A DNA stretch of 64,000 nucleotides from Bolinopsis microptera (lineage: Eukaryota; Ctenophora; Tentaculata; Lobata; Bolinopsidae), in NCBI RefSeq assembly GCF_026151205.1, contig NC_087077.1, forward strand, positions 9,849,983 to 9,913,982, given 5' to 3'. Position numbers and translations under genes: made by a program. How positions within the stretch are numbered: the first letter of the stretch is position 1; every line of letters starts with the position of its first letter. The notes beneath the pieces were generated by a model, which worked only from the letters and a program-made list of their open reading frames with translations, did not search any database and was not told the DNA's origin. Below are positions 36,401 through 49,130 of the stretch, piece after piece.

Positions 36401-37592
36401 GAGCGCACTATATTGGGGAAACATTTCAGATCTAGATTTAGCTGTGTCAGAAAAACTAAGGAGTTAAGTTTGATGAACTTAAATTAAACCACCAAGTCAT
36501 GTTTAAACCGGGGCCTTCTTCCCGATACTTAAATCTGAGTGCCTTACGGACTACGGAGGGGTCTAATATGGACGAAAAGTAGTAAGATTTGGTCACCTAG
36601 TATTAAGACTTTGTCACGACCAAATTCTTAACCATACGGTGCCTTAACCCCTTCGGCGCCCAGAAATATCATGGAATAAGGCCAAGAAATATCGTGGTAC
36701 AAGGAGTAAGGACTCATATGGGCTATGGCCTTGGTAATCGGGTTCTTTTAACTAAACTGAAATATAGTTGGTACATAATTGGTATAAGTACAGCTCCATG
36801 GCTCTTGTATCGTACTTTTAGTACGCTCATCTCGTACTTTTAGTACGTACTTCTCCGCTACCCACCAGTAGTGACCTAACTATTAGCTCATACCACACCA
36901 GCTAACTTGTCTGCTGGTGTAATCCTAATTATCTAACTCGCTATATTGTTGTAGCGGAGCTGATGGACGGACAGACTGCCTCCCGTGTATATTATCATTA
37001 CTATTATCTCTCTCTCATTACCCCCCGTACACTAATACATGTATTGCTCATTATCTTACAATGGATATTAGACAATGGACATTTTGTTTTATTTTAGATT
37101 CTTCCTAGGAAAATCTTTGTTGTTAGATACAATGGTCCTGTTCGTGTTGGCGTCGCTCCGCGTTTGATCATACTCTGGTCTCTCAATTATAATGATTCCA
37201 TTATGAATACTTCTGCATGGAACATGCACATTTTATGCGAATTATTTCCCAGCATACTCAATTACAATAACTCAATTACAATAATTCAATTACAAATTCT
37301 GGCGAAATGATGAATAGTTCTATTGACCATAGCCTGCAATTATATCCACACTTTTGGAAGATCATCTGTACACTATATCACACAGTGTTGCAGATGTTTT
37401 CTAGTTATAAACTCTTAAAACCTCCGTGCCTTCTCCCACAATTCGCACCCCCAGCCCCCCCCCCCCCCCCCCCCGGCCTGATTAACTTAAGGGGGGGGGG
37501 GGGGGGGGCAACCATATTAAAGTATATCCCCGGGTCAAAAAAACATACATTTTAATATACTTTAATATGGTTGGCCCCCCGCCCGCCCCCCC

Positions 37593-37628
<36 letters not shown>

Positions 37629-40600
37629 AGTATTTTAACCACTATCCTCCCCCCCTCCCTGATTAACTTTATCAGTATTTTAACCACTATTCTCCCTCCC
37701 CCTGATTAACTTTATCAGTATTTTAACCACTATTCTCCCTCAGAATGTTCGAAGCAGTTCACCCGGTTAGAATCGTACAACTCACATCGCAAGACGCACA
37801 TGAAACAGAACAGCAGTAACCCTTCTTCTCCTGCCAACGGGATACAGGTAAATAGACAAGATAACTCTGAGGAATAATATTCTGCTTAAATATTGTTCTC
37901 GAGAATGCACACCTTACCCCACATTCTGCTTTTACAATTAATTTTACTCGCAATTCCTATTTTTGGAGTTAACTTTCCTTTTATTTCACTTGATTAGATT
38001 AAACATTGTATTATCAAATTACTCAATTTTAACATTGGAGCACCACTTACTTACACGAGCCCCCAACATTCACTGCAACAATTATTGTTGCAAAGCATTT
38101 ACACTCCAGTTATACTACACCATATATATATAATAATATAAACGAAACCCTTTTCAACCCCAAGCTTCTAGTTCTCTCTCTGGAGAGAAGACCTCCAACT
38201 TCTCCACCAAACATACCGCAATTTAAGCAACTTGTTACACTTGGTCACCCTGCCTGTATTGCCGACAATCACCCTCGATAATAGTGTAAATTGTAAACAG
38301 TTAGTTAAACTATAATACGCAATTTACCGGGTTAGTGTTTCTAAGTGGGGGGGGGGTTGAAAAACTGCTGTCACAGAGCCGAACGTAGGGGTATGATAGA
38401 GTCAGTTCAACCTTCACCAGTTTCTAGCTCTTCGCTGTTAATGCAACACTATAGAAAATAATGATGAGGTGCCAACAGGAGGCATTAACCTTGTATTAGC
38501 ATAGCTTTAAAGTTGTGTAGATCCGCGTAACGTTGGTGTATCATTTCGGAGAGAGAGAAAATAATATTACGCCTTGTCGGAGAGATATATTAAACCGCCT
38601 TGTCAGAAAATAAAAAGCAGTTTATTGGGAATTAACCGACAAAGTAGACGTTACGTAGATGCGAAGTGTCATTAATGTACGGACTTCTGTCTGGTTAAAG
38701 GTGAAAGTGAAACATGGTTTAATCAGACTTAAAAACGAAAGAGGAAGTGAAACTGATTACACCCTAACGTCTAACCATCCTGACATGTACTTGCTTCTCT
38801 TGCCTCATCCAGGTGTCTCTTTTTCTCTCTTCACTTTCGTAGATACATTGTTTTGTATCAGAGAGTGGTACTCAGCTTCCTGCTTAAGCTAACCAATACC
38901 TGTGGAGAGTTACACGTGACACGCCCACAGAAGGAAGAATCAATTTATTTGCAACTTTTTGGCATGGCCCAGTGTTGTTCAGAGATTGAGTCACGTGGGC
39001 CAGTTAACCAATCACGGTGCGTCTAGTTGCCGTGGTGACTGTGCTTGTCCAATGAGAGCACGTTATTGCCTGCACGTGTCACTCTACACCACACGTGCGC
39101 TGATTTGACAACTTCAAATTCACTTTGTGCAGTTTCCTCTGCTGTCATGTCATATTGCATGTGTGCTCTACTCTGCATAAAATAATTACCTCTCTCAGCA
39201 TATATAATTGTTTACATGTGGTAAATAATCAGGGCTAATTAGCGCCACAGCTTGCCTCACTATTATCGCTAATTAATGCTAATTAATGCTAATTAATCCA
39301 CCGTAATAATGACTATCGAACTAGCCCAGCTCCTCAATTAATTGTCTATTATCTGCATAATATGTCAACTGTCAAGGGATAATTTTCCAGGATTTTATTG
39401 GCCGCGTTTCCTGCAAAAAGCGTACCGCGCAACACTTTTGCTTTGCTTTTTTCTTCAGTTTTTGTGCCATCTTACCTAATACCATATTATAAGCCGAGCT
39501 GAACTACAAATAACAACGCTGTGCTAACATTAGCAATAATCGGCATTTCTTACCTAGTTATGACCAGTGCGAATAGCTACGGGAAACCTGAATAATAAAC
39601 TACAACTAGTTGCTGCTAATATTTGCTACCCTTTACCGCGCTATAACTTATTATATTACTATTAGTCTAAAGCCATAGTATCTTACCCCGAGATACAAAC
39701 GTTAGTAATTCTTAATGCTGCTTTTCTCGGAGCGAGTGAGAATGGTGATTATTACACTGTTTTAACCCCGCCGTTACAAGCGCAGATTTTACCAAATTAT
39801 CGGGTTTGTGATAAACTTGTTTTAAAAGCCCACGCCTGTCTGAAGTCTCCTATTGGAGAGTTGAGAGTCTGATTTGTTACTGAAATGCCGGGCTGCTATC
39901 CAAGTGTTTTAAACTCTCCACCGGGCTGCTATTTTATTTTACTTGTAACACGCCTGCTGCATCACCGACATCGTATGCACCGCTGTATTGTCTCTCGTAA
40001 CATGTGGACAAAATGGTCCAATCACAGCCGAGCATTTCCTTACTCCACCAGTGGGAACGCTGTATTTGCGTCACGTGGGCGCTATGTATTCTGTTCAAAT
40101 CTATTTGTTTATTGTGTTGACTTGTAGAGTACTTGTTGACCGAGACACGTGGGCTCTGTGTGCTAGATAAGCCCAGTCTGTAAAATTGTACTTTCTCTCT
40201 CTCTCAAATAAATACACGTGTATGTAACGCCCACGTGTGTGATGCACGCATATTGTATATCTTGTGGACTGTGCAGTGTTTACTGTGCATATGATTTTAT
40301 GTAATAGAGAGTGAGTTGTATTGTTGTTTTTATCTTTATTTTAATGCGCTTTTAATTTGTCTTTGTATGGTAGAGTGTGTGTTAGTGTGTGGCGGAGGTT
40401 TAGTTAACTGTAGTTGCGTAACTGTAGTTTTAGAAGGCTTGGTCGATTGATAAATACTACCAGAATTAGTAGAATTTGTTATTTACTTTTAAATTTAACG
40501 CTTTGCTGACAGCATGTTGAAGTCAAAGATTACACGCAACACGCTTTGTTGTGTAACGTATGTAATATGTTTTTGTTATAATTTAAACGCACACAAATTA

Positions 40601-42379
40601 ATGAATTTCCATCGCCCAATTGTCTGTGCAATCGGGATATTACCTGTGCAATCGGGCAATTACCCGCTTTTGATGTATTAAACGTAGCTTTGTACAGCAT
40701 TCCTGCTCTACTATCTCCTACGTACAACACAAAAGCGGAATTAAGACTTAAGAGCTCTAATAATTATAGTTTATCCTGGATCTTCATGTGAGTTAACTGT
40801 AGTAGAAATTCCTTATTCCGGAGTTATTCTCTTAGCTGCCACTTGTTAGTACGCGTTTTAATGTGTAGATAATTCATCACATTCATTCCTCATTGAAAGA
40901 ATGCTAACTACGCACCTCTATTTTACTACTAATTAATAAACACAATACACAAGATGTAGAGTTAGTTATCATGTGACACTGTAACTTATTTAACTAACTT
41001 AAAGTAAGTGAGTTACTAATTAAGTCACTTACTCTGGTAGTGGTAGAAGGTAAGAACTTAAGCTAAGCGAACTGACGTTGTATTTATAATCTTCAAACCT
41101 TATAACTGTATTTTAATACCACATAGAACGATCCAAGGAATTAAATCAGTTTATTCCGCATTAGTAACAAAATTAAGTTGCGAATTATTGAATTATCGGA
41201 GCTGTTGCCAATAATTATCAAGGATTCACTGCTCCGTTAAACTTACTGTAGCGAAGATTAAGTAACATTATAACAAGAGCTCACGTTCCTAAATATTTTA
41301 TATTTTTAAAGTACTCGCATACCCAACTCGTGAATTTAATTATTCTATAATAATATTATTTATTAACTAATACTATTACCATAATGATAATATAATTATT
41401 AACTAATAACAATCTGCAGCCTGGAGGTATGACGTCTTCAGTCCTACACTCACTACACCAGCAACCGCCAATGAACGTCATCATGAGCAGCTCTGTTGTC
41501 CCAGGTTGGTTTGATTACTGTTATTTAATTAGTAATTAGCGAAATTACTGTCATTATCTGCTGGTAATTTGCTTAAGTGATCATTACTGTAATTATGGCC
41601 GATAATTTGTTTATTGACTGCAGCTGGTATTTTGGATTTCTAACGTACAAGATTTTGCAATTTTACTTTTCCTCAACTTCAGGACACATCTAGCGATAAA
41701 TTTTCCATTTAAGTTTTATTACATTAACTTACTTTAAAACTTAAAGACATCACACCCCAGGAGGACAGATGCTGCAGAACGGGCAGCTGATGGGACCCAT
41801 CACCATCATGACCCAGCCTAACAACTTCGCCGCCAGCAAGTCGCCTCCCACCACCCAGCCTAACAGCGCACCCATCTCCAGTTCTAGTCCCATGCCTCCC
41901 AATCTTCCTAACAGCGGGCCTAGTCTTGGTGATCCCTCTGCTACTATAAAAACAGAGGTTAGCTCCTTATATTACTCCTTAACTCCTTATTTTACTCCTT
42001 AAATGGCGTGTTGCTACAGACTTAAGTATTACCTGTCGGATATTCATCTAGCTCAATAAATTGTACTTGTAACCCACTTGTAACTGTTCAACTAACTCTA
42101 AAGAGCATGGCACTACTAAAACTGTGCCACTAGTAACAACAACCAGCTCTGCACCTGTCGTAGTGCTCTTATCATTGGGAACATATGTCAGCTACTGATA
42201 TAGCTACTAGTTCCTCGCATTTCAATTAGTACATTATCACCCCGCTCTTATCTCTTTGATAAGGTTAATTATTATTCATGATAATAACATTTTATTCATC
42301 CTAAGGCCATGCATATGCAGTCCTAATTATCAGCCCAATAATCTGTAAAATTCTAGAAATTAATTCCCTCCTGGTGTAC

Positions 42380-42447
<68 letters not shown>

Positions 42448-45400
42448 CCTCTCTCTCTCTCCCTCTAAAATATAGAAATATATATAAATGTGTAACCCGA
42501 TCTGCTCTCCGACCACCATAATGGAGATAAAGTCTGATCAGGCCTTTGTTGCTCTGCAATTTGTTCTTTTTCGCACTAATAACCTGGTTTATATTAATGT
42601 CGGGTTCAATAATTATCTGCTCCTTTTGGCATGAATTTCCCCTGATTAAGACCGCTTTTAGGACCTTTCTGTTTGAATTAGTAATTGACGTTGCAAGATC
42701 TATGATATATTGTAATTTTGCTATCGAGTGTACCTCACGTGATACCAGACTAAGAGTCTGAATTGTTTGATTAAGAAGCCAGGGTGCCCACCTCACGCCA
42801 CTCTAGTTTCAACTTTCAGTTAATTTCTCCAACCAGGGACTGTTCTGGGACAGGCCCGTGCAACTTTAATATTGTTACGGTCCACTTATTGATATCTTAT
42901 AAGCTGGTCCGTTATGAGCCGGGTCAGACGCGTTACTTTGTAGGTTCGCTGTTTAGTTTGTGAGTCGGAATGTAAGATTTGTATTGTAACGGGGTTATTT
43001 CTCAGGTATCAAGTCAAGAAGAGGCAGGAGGAATGCTGAACAACATGTCACCATCTACCGTATTCTCGCAGTCTCAGTACCAGTACCCGCCTCCCTCTGT
43101 CACCCCCATCACCCGGCCCCCTTCTGTCACTCCCTGTGAGACCCAGACAACTACGCTGGGCCACAGTCCGGCTCAAACCCCCAACATGACGGTATCGCCC
43201 CACATGGGGCCCATGCCTCATACTATGCTGCATCACTCTCATCCTGGCGCTCAAGGAAACCCCCGGTTCGGACACCAGATGTTGAGACAGAAGATGCTAG
43301 CGAACCAGCAGCAGCAAATGCAAGCAGGCTACAACATGATGCACCCTAACATGCACCTGGTAATGCAGCCTAACATGGGCCAACCTATCAAACCTTACCC
43401 TGGTCCTGTCCAACAGCAACAAGTTAAAGCTAAATCCTCGCCTCAGATGAGAAATGGACAGTCCCACTCCCAACCCAACTCTCCTGCAAATAACTCCATG
43501 TCTCCGCACATCAAAACCTCGCCAAGCATCAAGACCAGCGCCTCTCCTTCCAACCTTATGGGGTCTCCAAAGATGAGCTCCACCGCCCCTAACTCTCAGA
43601 AACTCCAGCAACAGACTGATATAAACAATAGCACTCCTGCCACCTCATCATCTCAAGTTCCCCACCCAACTAACCAAATGTCACACCCCACCAACCACGC
43701 CCCTCCCGGGCCACCTAACACAATCTCACATCCTAGCGGCCAAATGCATCTACCTACCGAGCAGTTGTCACACCCAACTAACCAAATGTCACACCCAAGT
43801 CCTCAGATGTCGCACCCTTCAAACCAAATGTCACATCCAAGCAACCAAATATCGCACCCGTCCATTCAAATGTCGCATCCAAGCGCTCAAATGTCGCATC
43901 CCACTTCGCAAATGTCGCATCCCAGCCCCCAAATGTCGCACCCAAGCACGCAAATGTCTCACCCTAGCGCTCAAATGTCGCACCCTAGCAATCACCTACA
44001 ACACGCTCAGATGCCTGGATCAGATTCTCGTATGATGGGAATGAGAGGACCCCCTCACATGGCTCATCCGGGGGTTCCACCCCCTGGACACATGATGCCG
44101 GGGATGATGGGGCAGGCGCCCCCAATGTACATGAACATGATGTCCGCACGTCCCCCCACCCCCGCCTCCTCTAACCGGAGTACAACTCAGCAGAAGGGAA
44201 AGAACAACGTCTCCGTTATCTGTCCTATCTGCAATAAGGTTAGTCACCTCACATATAATATCCCATTTTATTTTTGTTTTCATTCTCAAATATCCCACTC
44301 TAAATAAAATATTTATGAATAAATGAAATACACCATGTGTGCAATATGACAGTGGGAAACATCCATAACACGCTACAAAAGAACACATTATTATAACATT
44401 ATAATATAATAATAGTGTAACTGAAACTTATCGTTTATTGTCCGTGCGGACATGTGGGAGGAGTTGTAGAGCTTCTCTCACCCACAACACTTCTCCCTCA
44501 TCATACCTGTTGACAACACTGAGAGAGTTTAAATATTCGACCTGCTTGTTGCTACAGCTGTACTAATGGTATGTTGTACACTGTACACTGCTAATTAGAT
44601 GAAGTATTGGAGAGGAGAGGAGGAATAACTGGTTTATAGAACACTAATCGTACACTGTTGTTTATATCTACTATTATTATATATATATAATTTTATATTT
44701 TTATTTATTTATTTTCTACTATACTGTGTAATTCTCAACGAGGAAACCTTTTATCGGTAATCCTGATCTTTTGATGCATAAATGCCAAGTTTGGAGACGT
44801 TTTGTCAACATTCTGCAAACTGTGAAGTACGTTATTTGGATTGGTCCATATACTGGCTTAGATTCAGAACTTCCTAATAACCAATGCAATCGTCGCTCTG
44901 AAGAGTTTTGTATATTGCAGTGTCAACTGTGGTCTTGTTGTGATAATATCATGACACTAGACCAGCACTTCTTAAACTCTTAAAGTAAGTCTAATCTTAG
45001 CACTTGCGAACAGCTGAGAACTGAGCTCAACTTGGCATGTCTGGGATACCAAGTTCGATGTTGGCCATGCCATTTGAAAGGAAATGTACATCGCTGCGCT
45101 AACATAAGCGAAATATTTTGCGCACAGTTTCCCACGATTATGTTTTGCACCCAACTTTGCAGTTATAGACAGTACTCCTGTCCATTATAAACAAGTTGAG
45201 CCAGTAATACGACCTATATTAAACCACCAGCCTACATATTACACATTTATCCTAATACCTGTCGTAAGTCACACGCCAACATGTACCGCACATAAATTTA
45301 ACTGTATTAATAAGAATTATCTGGCTGCAAAACTCCATCAACACAACTTGTGTAGTGGTAGTAGAGCACACATACATTGTATAACAAACCCTCTCTTTTT

Positions 45401-48400
45401 CCTTGCGGAGAAGGAAATAGTATAATTACAAGCAATTTGCCTCTCCCTTCCTCCTCTTCTCCATTGGTTTATGCTGATGTGTACACTACTACACTGATAC
45501 AAACTCTCAGTTAAAGCCTCCACAGTATTATTCAGTAATATCAGCATTCGAAGTAGTTATCTGTGTACCTGTAATCAGTGTACGGAATGAGAGCCAAGTT
45601 TAATCTGTAATTTTATATTCTTGTTCCTCAGAAAAGTGTGTAAATATGTGTAGAATTGCAAGTCAGTTAGAATTTACCCAGTTCTCGTTACTTCACTCAG
45701 AAGTGTGAAAACGGAATTTACTTTAATTCCGATAAAAGATATCGTAAGTAAACTTAGAGATTAATATTATAGACATGAAAACAGACAACTACAGGACAAC
45801 TCCATATTTAGATCATGTACATTTTAATAGGTAGTTGTAATATATTAATCATTACATAGAATATATCACACAAATACAGGATTTAGGATCAATATTATAG
45901 ACATGAAAAACGGACAACTACAGGACAACTCCACCCAATTTGGACTTTTCCTAGACAAGCTTGGGAAAATTATTATGAACCCAAACAGTCTACCTAGTTA
46001 ACTTCAAAAACGGCAAATTCGCCTAATCGTCTCTGGAAATCTAGAGATCAATTTAAAATTAAGCAGGTTTCCAAATGCAGCTCTAGTTTAGATCGTAGAT
46101 GCTGCCTAGTTTTTATTTCTATAATTTCGGAGACAAAACACTAAACATAGATAATATTTCATTAATGTACATTTTGATAGGTAGTTGTAATGTAATATAT
46201 TAATCATTAAATAGAATATATCACACAAAAACAGGATTTAGGATTACGGCTAGGGTTAAGACTTAAGAATGTAGATACAGTTAACGGGATATGGTGATGG
46301 GTGTTAAGTCAGGTTTACAGCTAAGAATTGAGTTTGAAACGTCACTCACTGGAATGCAAATGTAGTAGGATCAAATGTCACACACCCCTCATATCCTGGT
46401 ATATCCTGGTGTATCCTGGTGATCCGCTAAACTCGACTATTTCCGAATGTAGAGTGCCACGCACTGGAGTATCATAGCACTAAATGTGTAGTGTGTACTG
46501 TTGATATTATTTGAAAACTCTGCATTAACTAGGGATAATAAGATAAACTATGAGATATATAGTAATAATTCCCCGAAAATTCCCCATGCACGTATTTCGC
46601 CAGCAAGTTTGTCCATTTTTAAAGCCCCTCCCGAGTCAGTTAACATCTTTGAGCATGGCTGATTAACCTAAGGAGCCACGGATTAGCACACCTCGCTAAT
46701 TATTCATTCATATGATGGACTTCTAAAGATAACATGAACCCCTCCCCTTCCTCCCCCACAGGCTAAGGATACTGAAGTAATTTGCTAACCGGAACCCCTC
46801 TCTCCCCTAGATACATATATTGCATATATCCAGATACATATTTTAACAACCCCAAGTTACCACTAACCGCCGGTCACCACTCTTACTCTCTATTCCCCAA
46901 ACCCTGCCCACGTACAAAAGTCACCTCACATAAATTACAAAGTATTTCTCTTTTGTTATCCGTCATAATCTCCTCCTCCTCCTCCTCTACATGACTCCCC
47001 TCCTCTCCCAGTAAAGGTGGAGGAGTACACTCCTTCACTCTCTACACTGGGTGTAGCCCTTGTTTTGGGGTATTGTTATTGCATTTACCTTACGTGAACC
47101 CCTCGGGGACCAATTATCTGTCCACGTGCTAAGATGCTACCTCTCCACCAATAGAGAGCTTTCTAGTCTGATATTTAGTATCCCCCGCTCCAATCAGCGG
47201 TTAGTATTTCTGTCATGTGACCAGGATTGGCTAATAAAGGAGTAGAAAGGTTGACTCGTGACTGCAGGGCAGCTTGTATTGTTCTATAGCTTCTCTGTAC
47301 ACATACATTAAACATAGTCTGATACTTTATCCCTAAATTATGCGCATTTTAATCATGGTTCATAATTTAAGCTTTTATCTGCTGTGCTTCTTGGCAACAC
47401 TCCAAAGGAATGTAGATACCGACTAACTTAAATACCAGGAATAGACGATCTGGTCGGTTCCTAATTACCGTACCTAGTCTGGGTTGTGTCTAATTACCTC
47501 CCAATTTCAGATCTACGCCAACAGGAAAGCGCTTAGAAAGCACATAAAGGGTACAACTTGCGGGAAATCAGTGACCGACATAGACAAAGCCATGGACGAG
47601 GCTCTGGAGGGACCTAGTGAGCCGGGGCCCGACCCCAGAATGAGTGGCCAGAGTTTAGCATCATACCCTGCTCAATACGGGGTGATGCCAGGCTACAACG
47701 ACCAGTTCAAGAGGATGAGATACGACCCTGCCTACCAGGATCAGCTGGCTCGACAACAGTACTATTTGGTACCTATGCAGCAGCAACAACAGCAGGCGCA
47801 GCAGCAACAAGCGCAGCAGGCGCAGGCGCAGCAACAACAGGCGCAGCAGCAGCGACCTCCTCTATACCCCTCTCCACAACCCAACCTGATGATGCCTCAC
47901 ATGGGGCCCGGCCCAGCCCCCCACTTGGGACCAGGTCATGGTATGGGAGCCGCGCCTACTCACATGTCCCACACGCCACCCCCCTCTCAGCACGTCATGA
48001 TGGGATCACAGAGCAACATGTATCCTAGCAACCACGAGAGTGATGTCCTGGGTAAGAGCAACTCTCCCGTCCTCAGATCCCCGGGAATGTTAGGTCCTAC
48101 TGATTCCAGCCCTCTTTCACCTATAAAACGTTAGTTTGAAAGCGTTTTATTCTTTTTAAAGCAGATCTTTTTCTTTTTAAGCAATAGTTAGTACGTATGC
48201 AATCTGCCCCTAACTTTTAACAAAACAGCCCCTTTTGACTTAAGTGATGTATTTCATCATTGCATGATGTATGTACTATGCTATGCAAATTCTCTAACGC
48301 ACATGAAAATGAAAGTATAGTAGGCTTAAGAATTTAGTTTTAACCAAATATTTAACAAACCTCTCTTATTTCAGGGACCTCTGAACCGAACTTCACGGCC

Positions 48401-48469
48401 TTGTTAACGGACCCCTCCATGGACTTGTTCGACTGGTCGTGGGACCCTAACAACATTTCCAAAACATAG
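24417..48469 (+). CDS. tCWCH2 zinc-finger transcription factor, 970 aa
   Basis: Ten exons join in phase: 24417-24570, 24788-24951, 25129-25203, 25460-25646, 37744-37847, 41420-41504, 41761-41957, 43006-44238, 47511-48129, 48375-48469. The start is the first ATG (MTVDWFLNETPPG). Fingers 1 and 2 both have C-x-W (C122-R-W, C159-W-W), the tandem CWCH2 signature of GLI, ZIC and GLIS proteins. Finger 1 uses C122, C133, H146, H150; finger 2 uses C159, C164, H180, H184. A TKEKPHKC linker leads to finger 3 (C192, C195, H208, H212). GLI/ZIC fingers 4 and 5 are absent. About 510 residues of Pro/Gln/Met/His-rich sequence follow. A lone C2HC finger then appears (CPIC at 728-731, H744, C750), split by intron 8, followed by a poly-Gln tract and an acidic-aromatic end (DLFDWSWDPNN). 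The last resembles an activation domain. Probably a nuclear DNA-binding activator. Possible 3' signal AATAAA at 49106. Confidence 0.88.
25647..32919. other. Zinc-finger gene intron 4, first part
   Basis: The intron between fingers 2 and 3 is 12.1 kb. This part is AT-rich with no exon recognised on either strand. Small features: a 43-bp tandem pair at about 26058-26144, a CT run at 29117-29143 and a GT run near 30772-30782. Long introns in developmental regulators often hold enhancers; none can be pinpointed from one sequence. Confidence 0.5.
32920..33332. repeat. 17-bp minisatellite CCCGCTACTACTTTATA
   Basis: Over 20 copies of CCCGCTACTACTTTATA. Interspersed shorter units (CCCGTATACTTTATA) mark four positions, giving a local higher-order pattern. 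Intronic. Confidence 0.92.
33333..37440. other. Zinc-finger gene intron 4, second part
   Basis: AT-rich, non-coding. Contains C-tracts near 34130-34150, GA/CT runs near 34575-34660, and a repeated CGTACTTTTAGTACG palindrome at about 36810-36848. No exon recognised. Confidence 0.45.
37447..37628. repeat. Homopolymeric C/G tracts with foldback
   Basis: A C-tract (about 37453-37474), an 18-base G-tract (about 37490-37508) and a 40-base C-tract (about 37590-37628) lie together. Between the last two, CAACCATATTAAAGTATAT and its inverse ATATACTTTAATATGGTTG form a hairpin. This combination can form G-quadruplex, i-motif and cruciform structures and is assembly-prone. Confidence 0.75.
37629..37743. 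repeat. 43-bp tandem repeat reaching the exon 5 acceptor
   Basis: Three copies of a unit with AGTATTTTAACCACTATTCT (37629, 37672, 37715) followed by a C/T-rich stretch. The last copy ends CTCCCTCAG and is the 3' splice site of zinc-finger exon 5. The earlier copies read CCCC or CCCCCTG where the AG should be. Confidence 0.8.
37848..41419. other. Zinc-finger gene intron 5
   Basis: 3.6-kb intron with no further exon seen. It contains a G-tract near 38346 and a striking cluster of CACGTG sites listed separately. Three TTAATGCTAA units lie at about 39272-39300. Confidence 0.5.
38913..40237. promoter_or_regulatory. Cluster of eight CACGTG E-boxes
   Basis: Exact CACGTG occurs at 38913, 38992, 39073, 39092, 40072, 40146, 40215 and 40232. 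Several share flanks (GTCACGTGGG or CACACGTGNG). In AT-rich DNA a 6-mer of this composition is expected less than once in 1.3 kb. It is a candidate bHLH (Myc/USF/Hairy-type) bound enhancer in intron 5. Confidence 0.55.
42379..42466. repeat. (CT)n microsatellite
   Basis: About 85 bp of nearly pure CT, with a few CCCT interruptions at its end. It lies in intron 7 of the zinc-finger gene. Confidence 0.95.
43650..44010 (+). repeat. Degenerate 21-bp coding repeat (QMSHPSx)
   Basis: Inside exon 8, about a dozen 7-residue units of the form Q-M-S-H-P-S-x in a row, most strictly over 43770-43990. Bases differ more than residues do (for example ATGTCGCACCC versus ATGTCACATCC), so the peptide pattern seems to be maintained. 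Confidence 0.85.
44239..47510. other. Zinc-finger gene intron 8 with scattered duplications
   Basis: 3.3-kb intron. A 47-bp block containing TATTATAGACATGAAAA is present at about 45765 and 45889. A 70-bp block containing TAGGTAGTTGTAAT is present at about 45819 and 46172. They are interleaved, so one larger segment was duplicated and rearranged. No exon seen. Confidence 0.5.
47775..47870 (+). repeat. CAG/CAA-rich poly-Gln coding tract
   Basis: Encodes an uneven Gln/Ala-rich run (QQQQQQAQQQQAQQ and similar) in exon 9. CAG, CAA and GCG codons are mixed, which lowers pure-repeat instability. Confidence 0.9.
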
Positions 48470-49130
48470 TCAAGTGACGGTGTGAGAAGCAACATTATTC
48501 CTCCTTGTCATAGTTACACAACTTCACGGCGACACACGCACGTGCAATCACGCCGAACCGTGCGCGCCGGCACGCTGTTGTCATGGAGATATGCGCGTTA
48601 AATAATATGCCGGCGTGCCGTATTGTCATAGAAACACAAAGAAGATGACAAACGAAGTGTTGGAAGAAAGAATACTGACATACGTTATGGTGTAGTTGTT
48701 TTGGGATTGTGATATTTTATATTTATCATCCTTCACTCTGTTTTTATTGTCCTATACCACCTCTTATACCTACTGAATTATACATAGTTACATCTCACAC
48801 ATAATATATAACATGTTAACATGATAGGAGCTCAAAATTTAATTTTATACTACACACGATGATGATGATGATTATTATTACGTTAAACTCACACCCTCGG
48901 TTTGTTGAATTATACATGGTAAACGAATGTGCCCCCTTGAGAGAGAAGAACTTAACACAATCATTAGCAAACATACAACGAAAACATTGCTTGGTTTAAT
49001 ATTTGGTTTTTACCTATTTTTGTATTGTGTAATGTGCATTGCTTTATATGTACCGACCAATTATTTTCTGAGCTTCGTAGCCGCACGCAAATGGAATTTT
49101 GTATCAATAAAATAACTGAAACATTATATC
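48470..49130 (+). other. Probable 3' UTR of the zinc-finger gene
   Basis: Follows the stop at 48467-48469. A GC-rich hairpin-like pair (GCGCCGGCACGC near 48564 and GCCGGCGTGCCG near 48611) lies 100 bp in. AATAAA at 49106-49111 is the first good polyadenylation signal. Confidence 0.5.

Noticed and set aside
42301-42796. Arg/Glu-rich minus-strand frames
   Set aside because: They result from translating the (CT)n microsatellite.
43048-44388. Minus-strand frames opposite exon 8
   Set aside because: Shadows of the coding strand of the zinc-finger gene.
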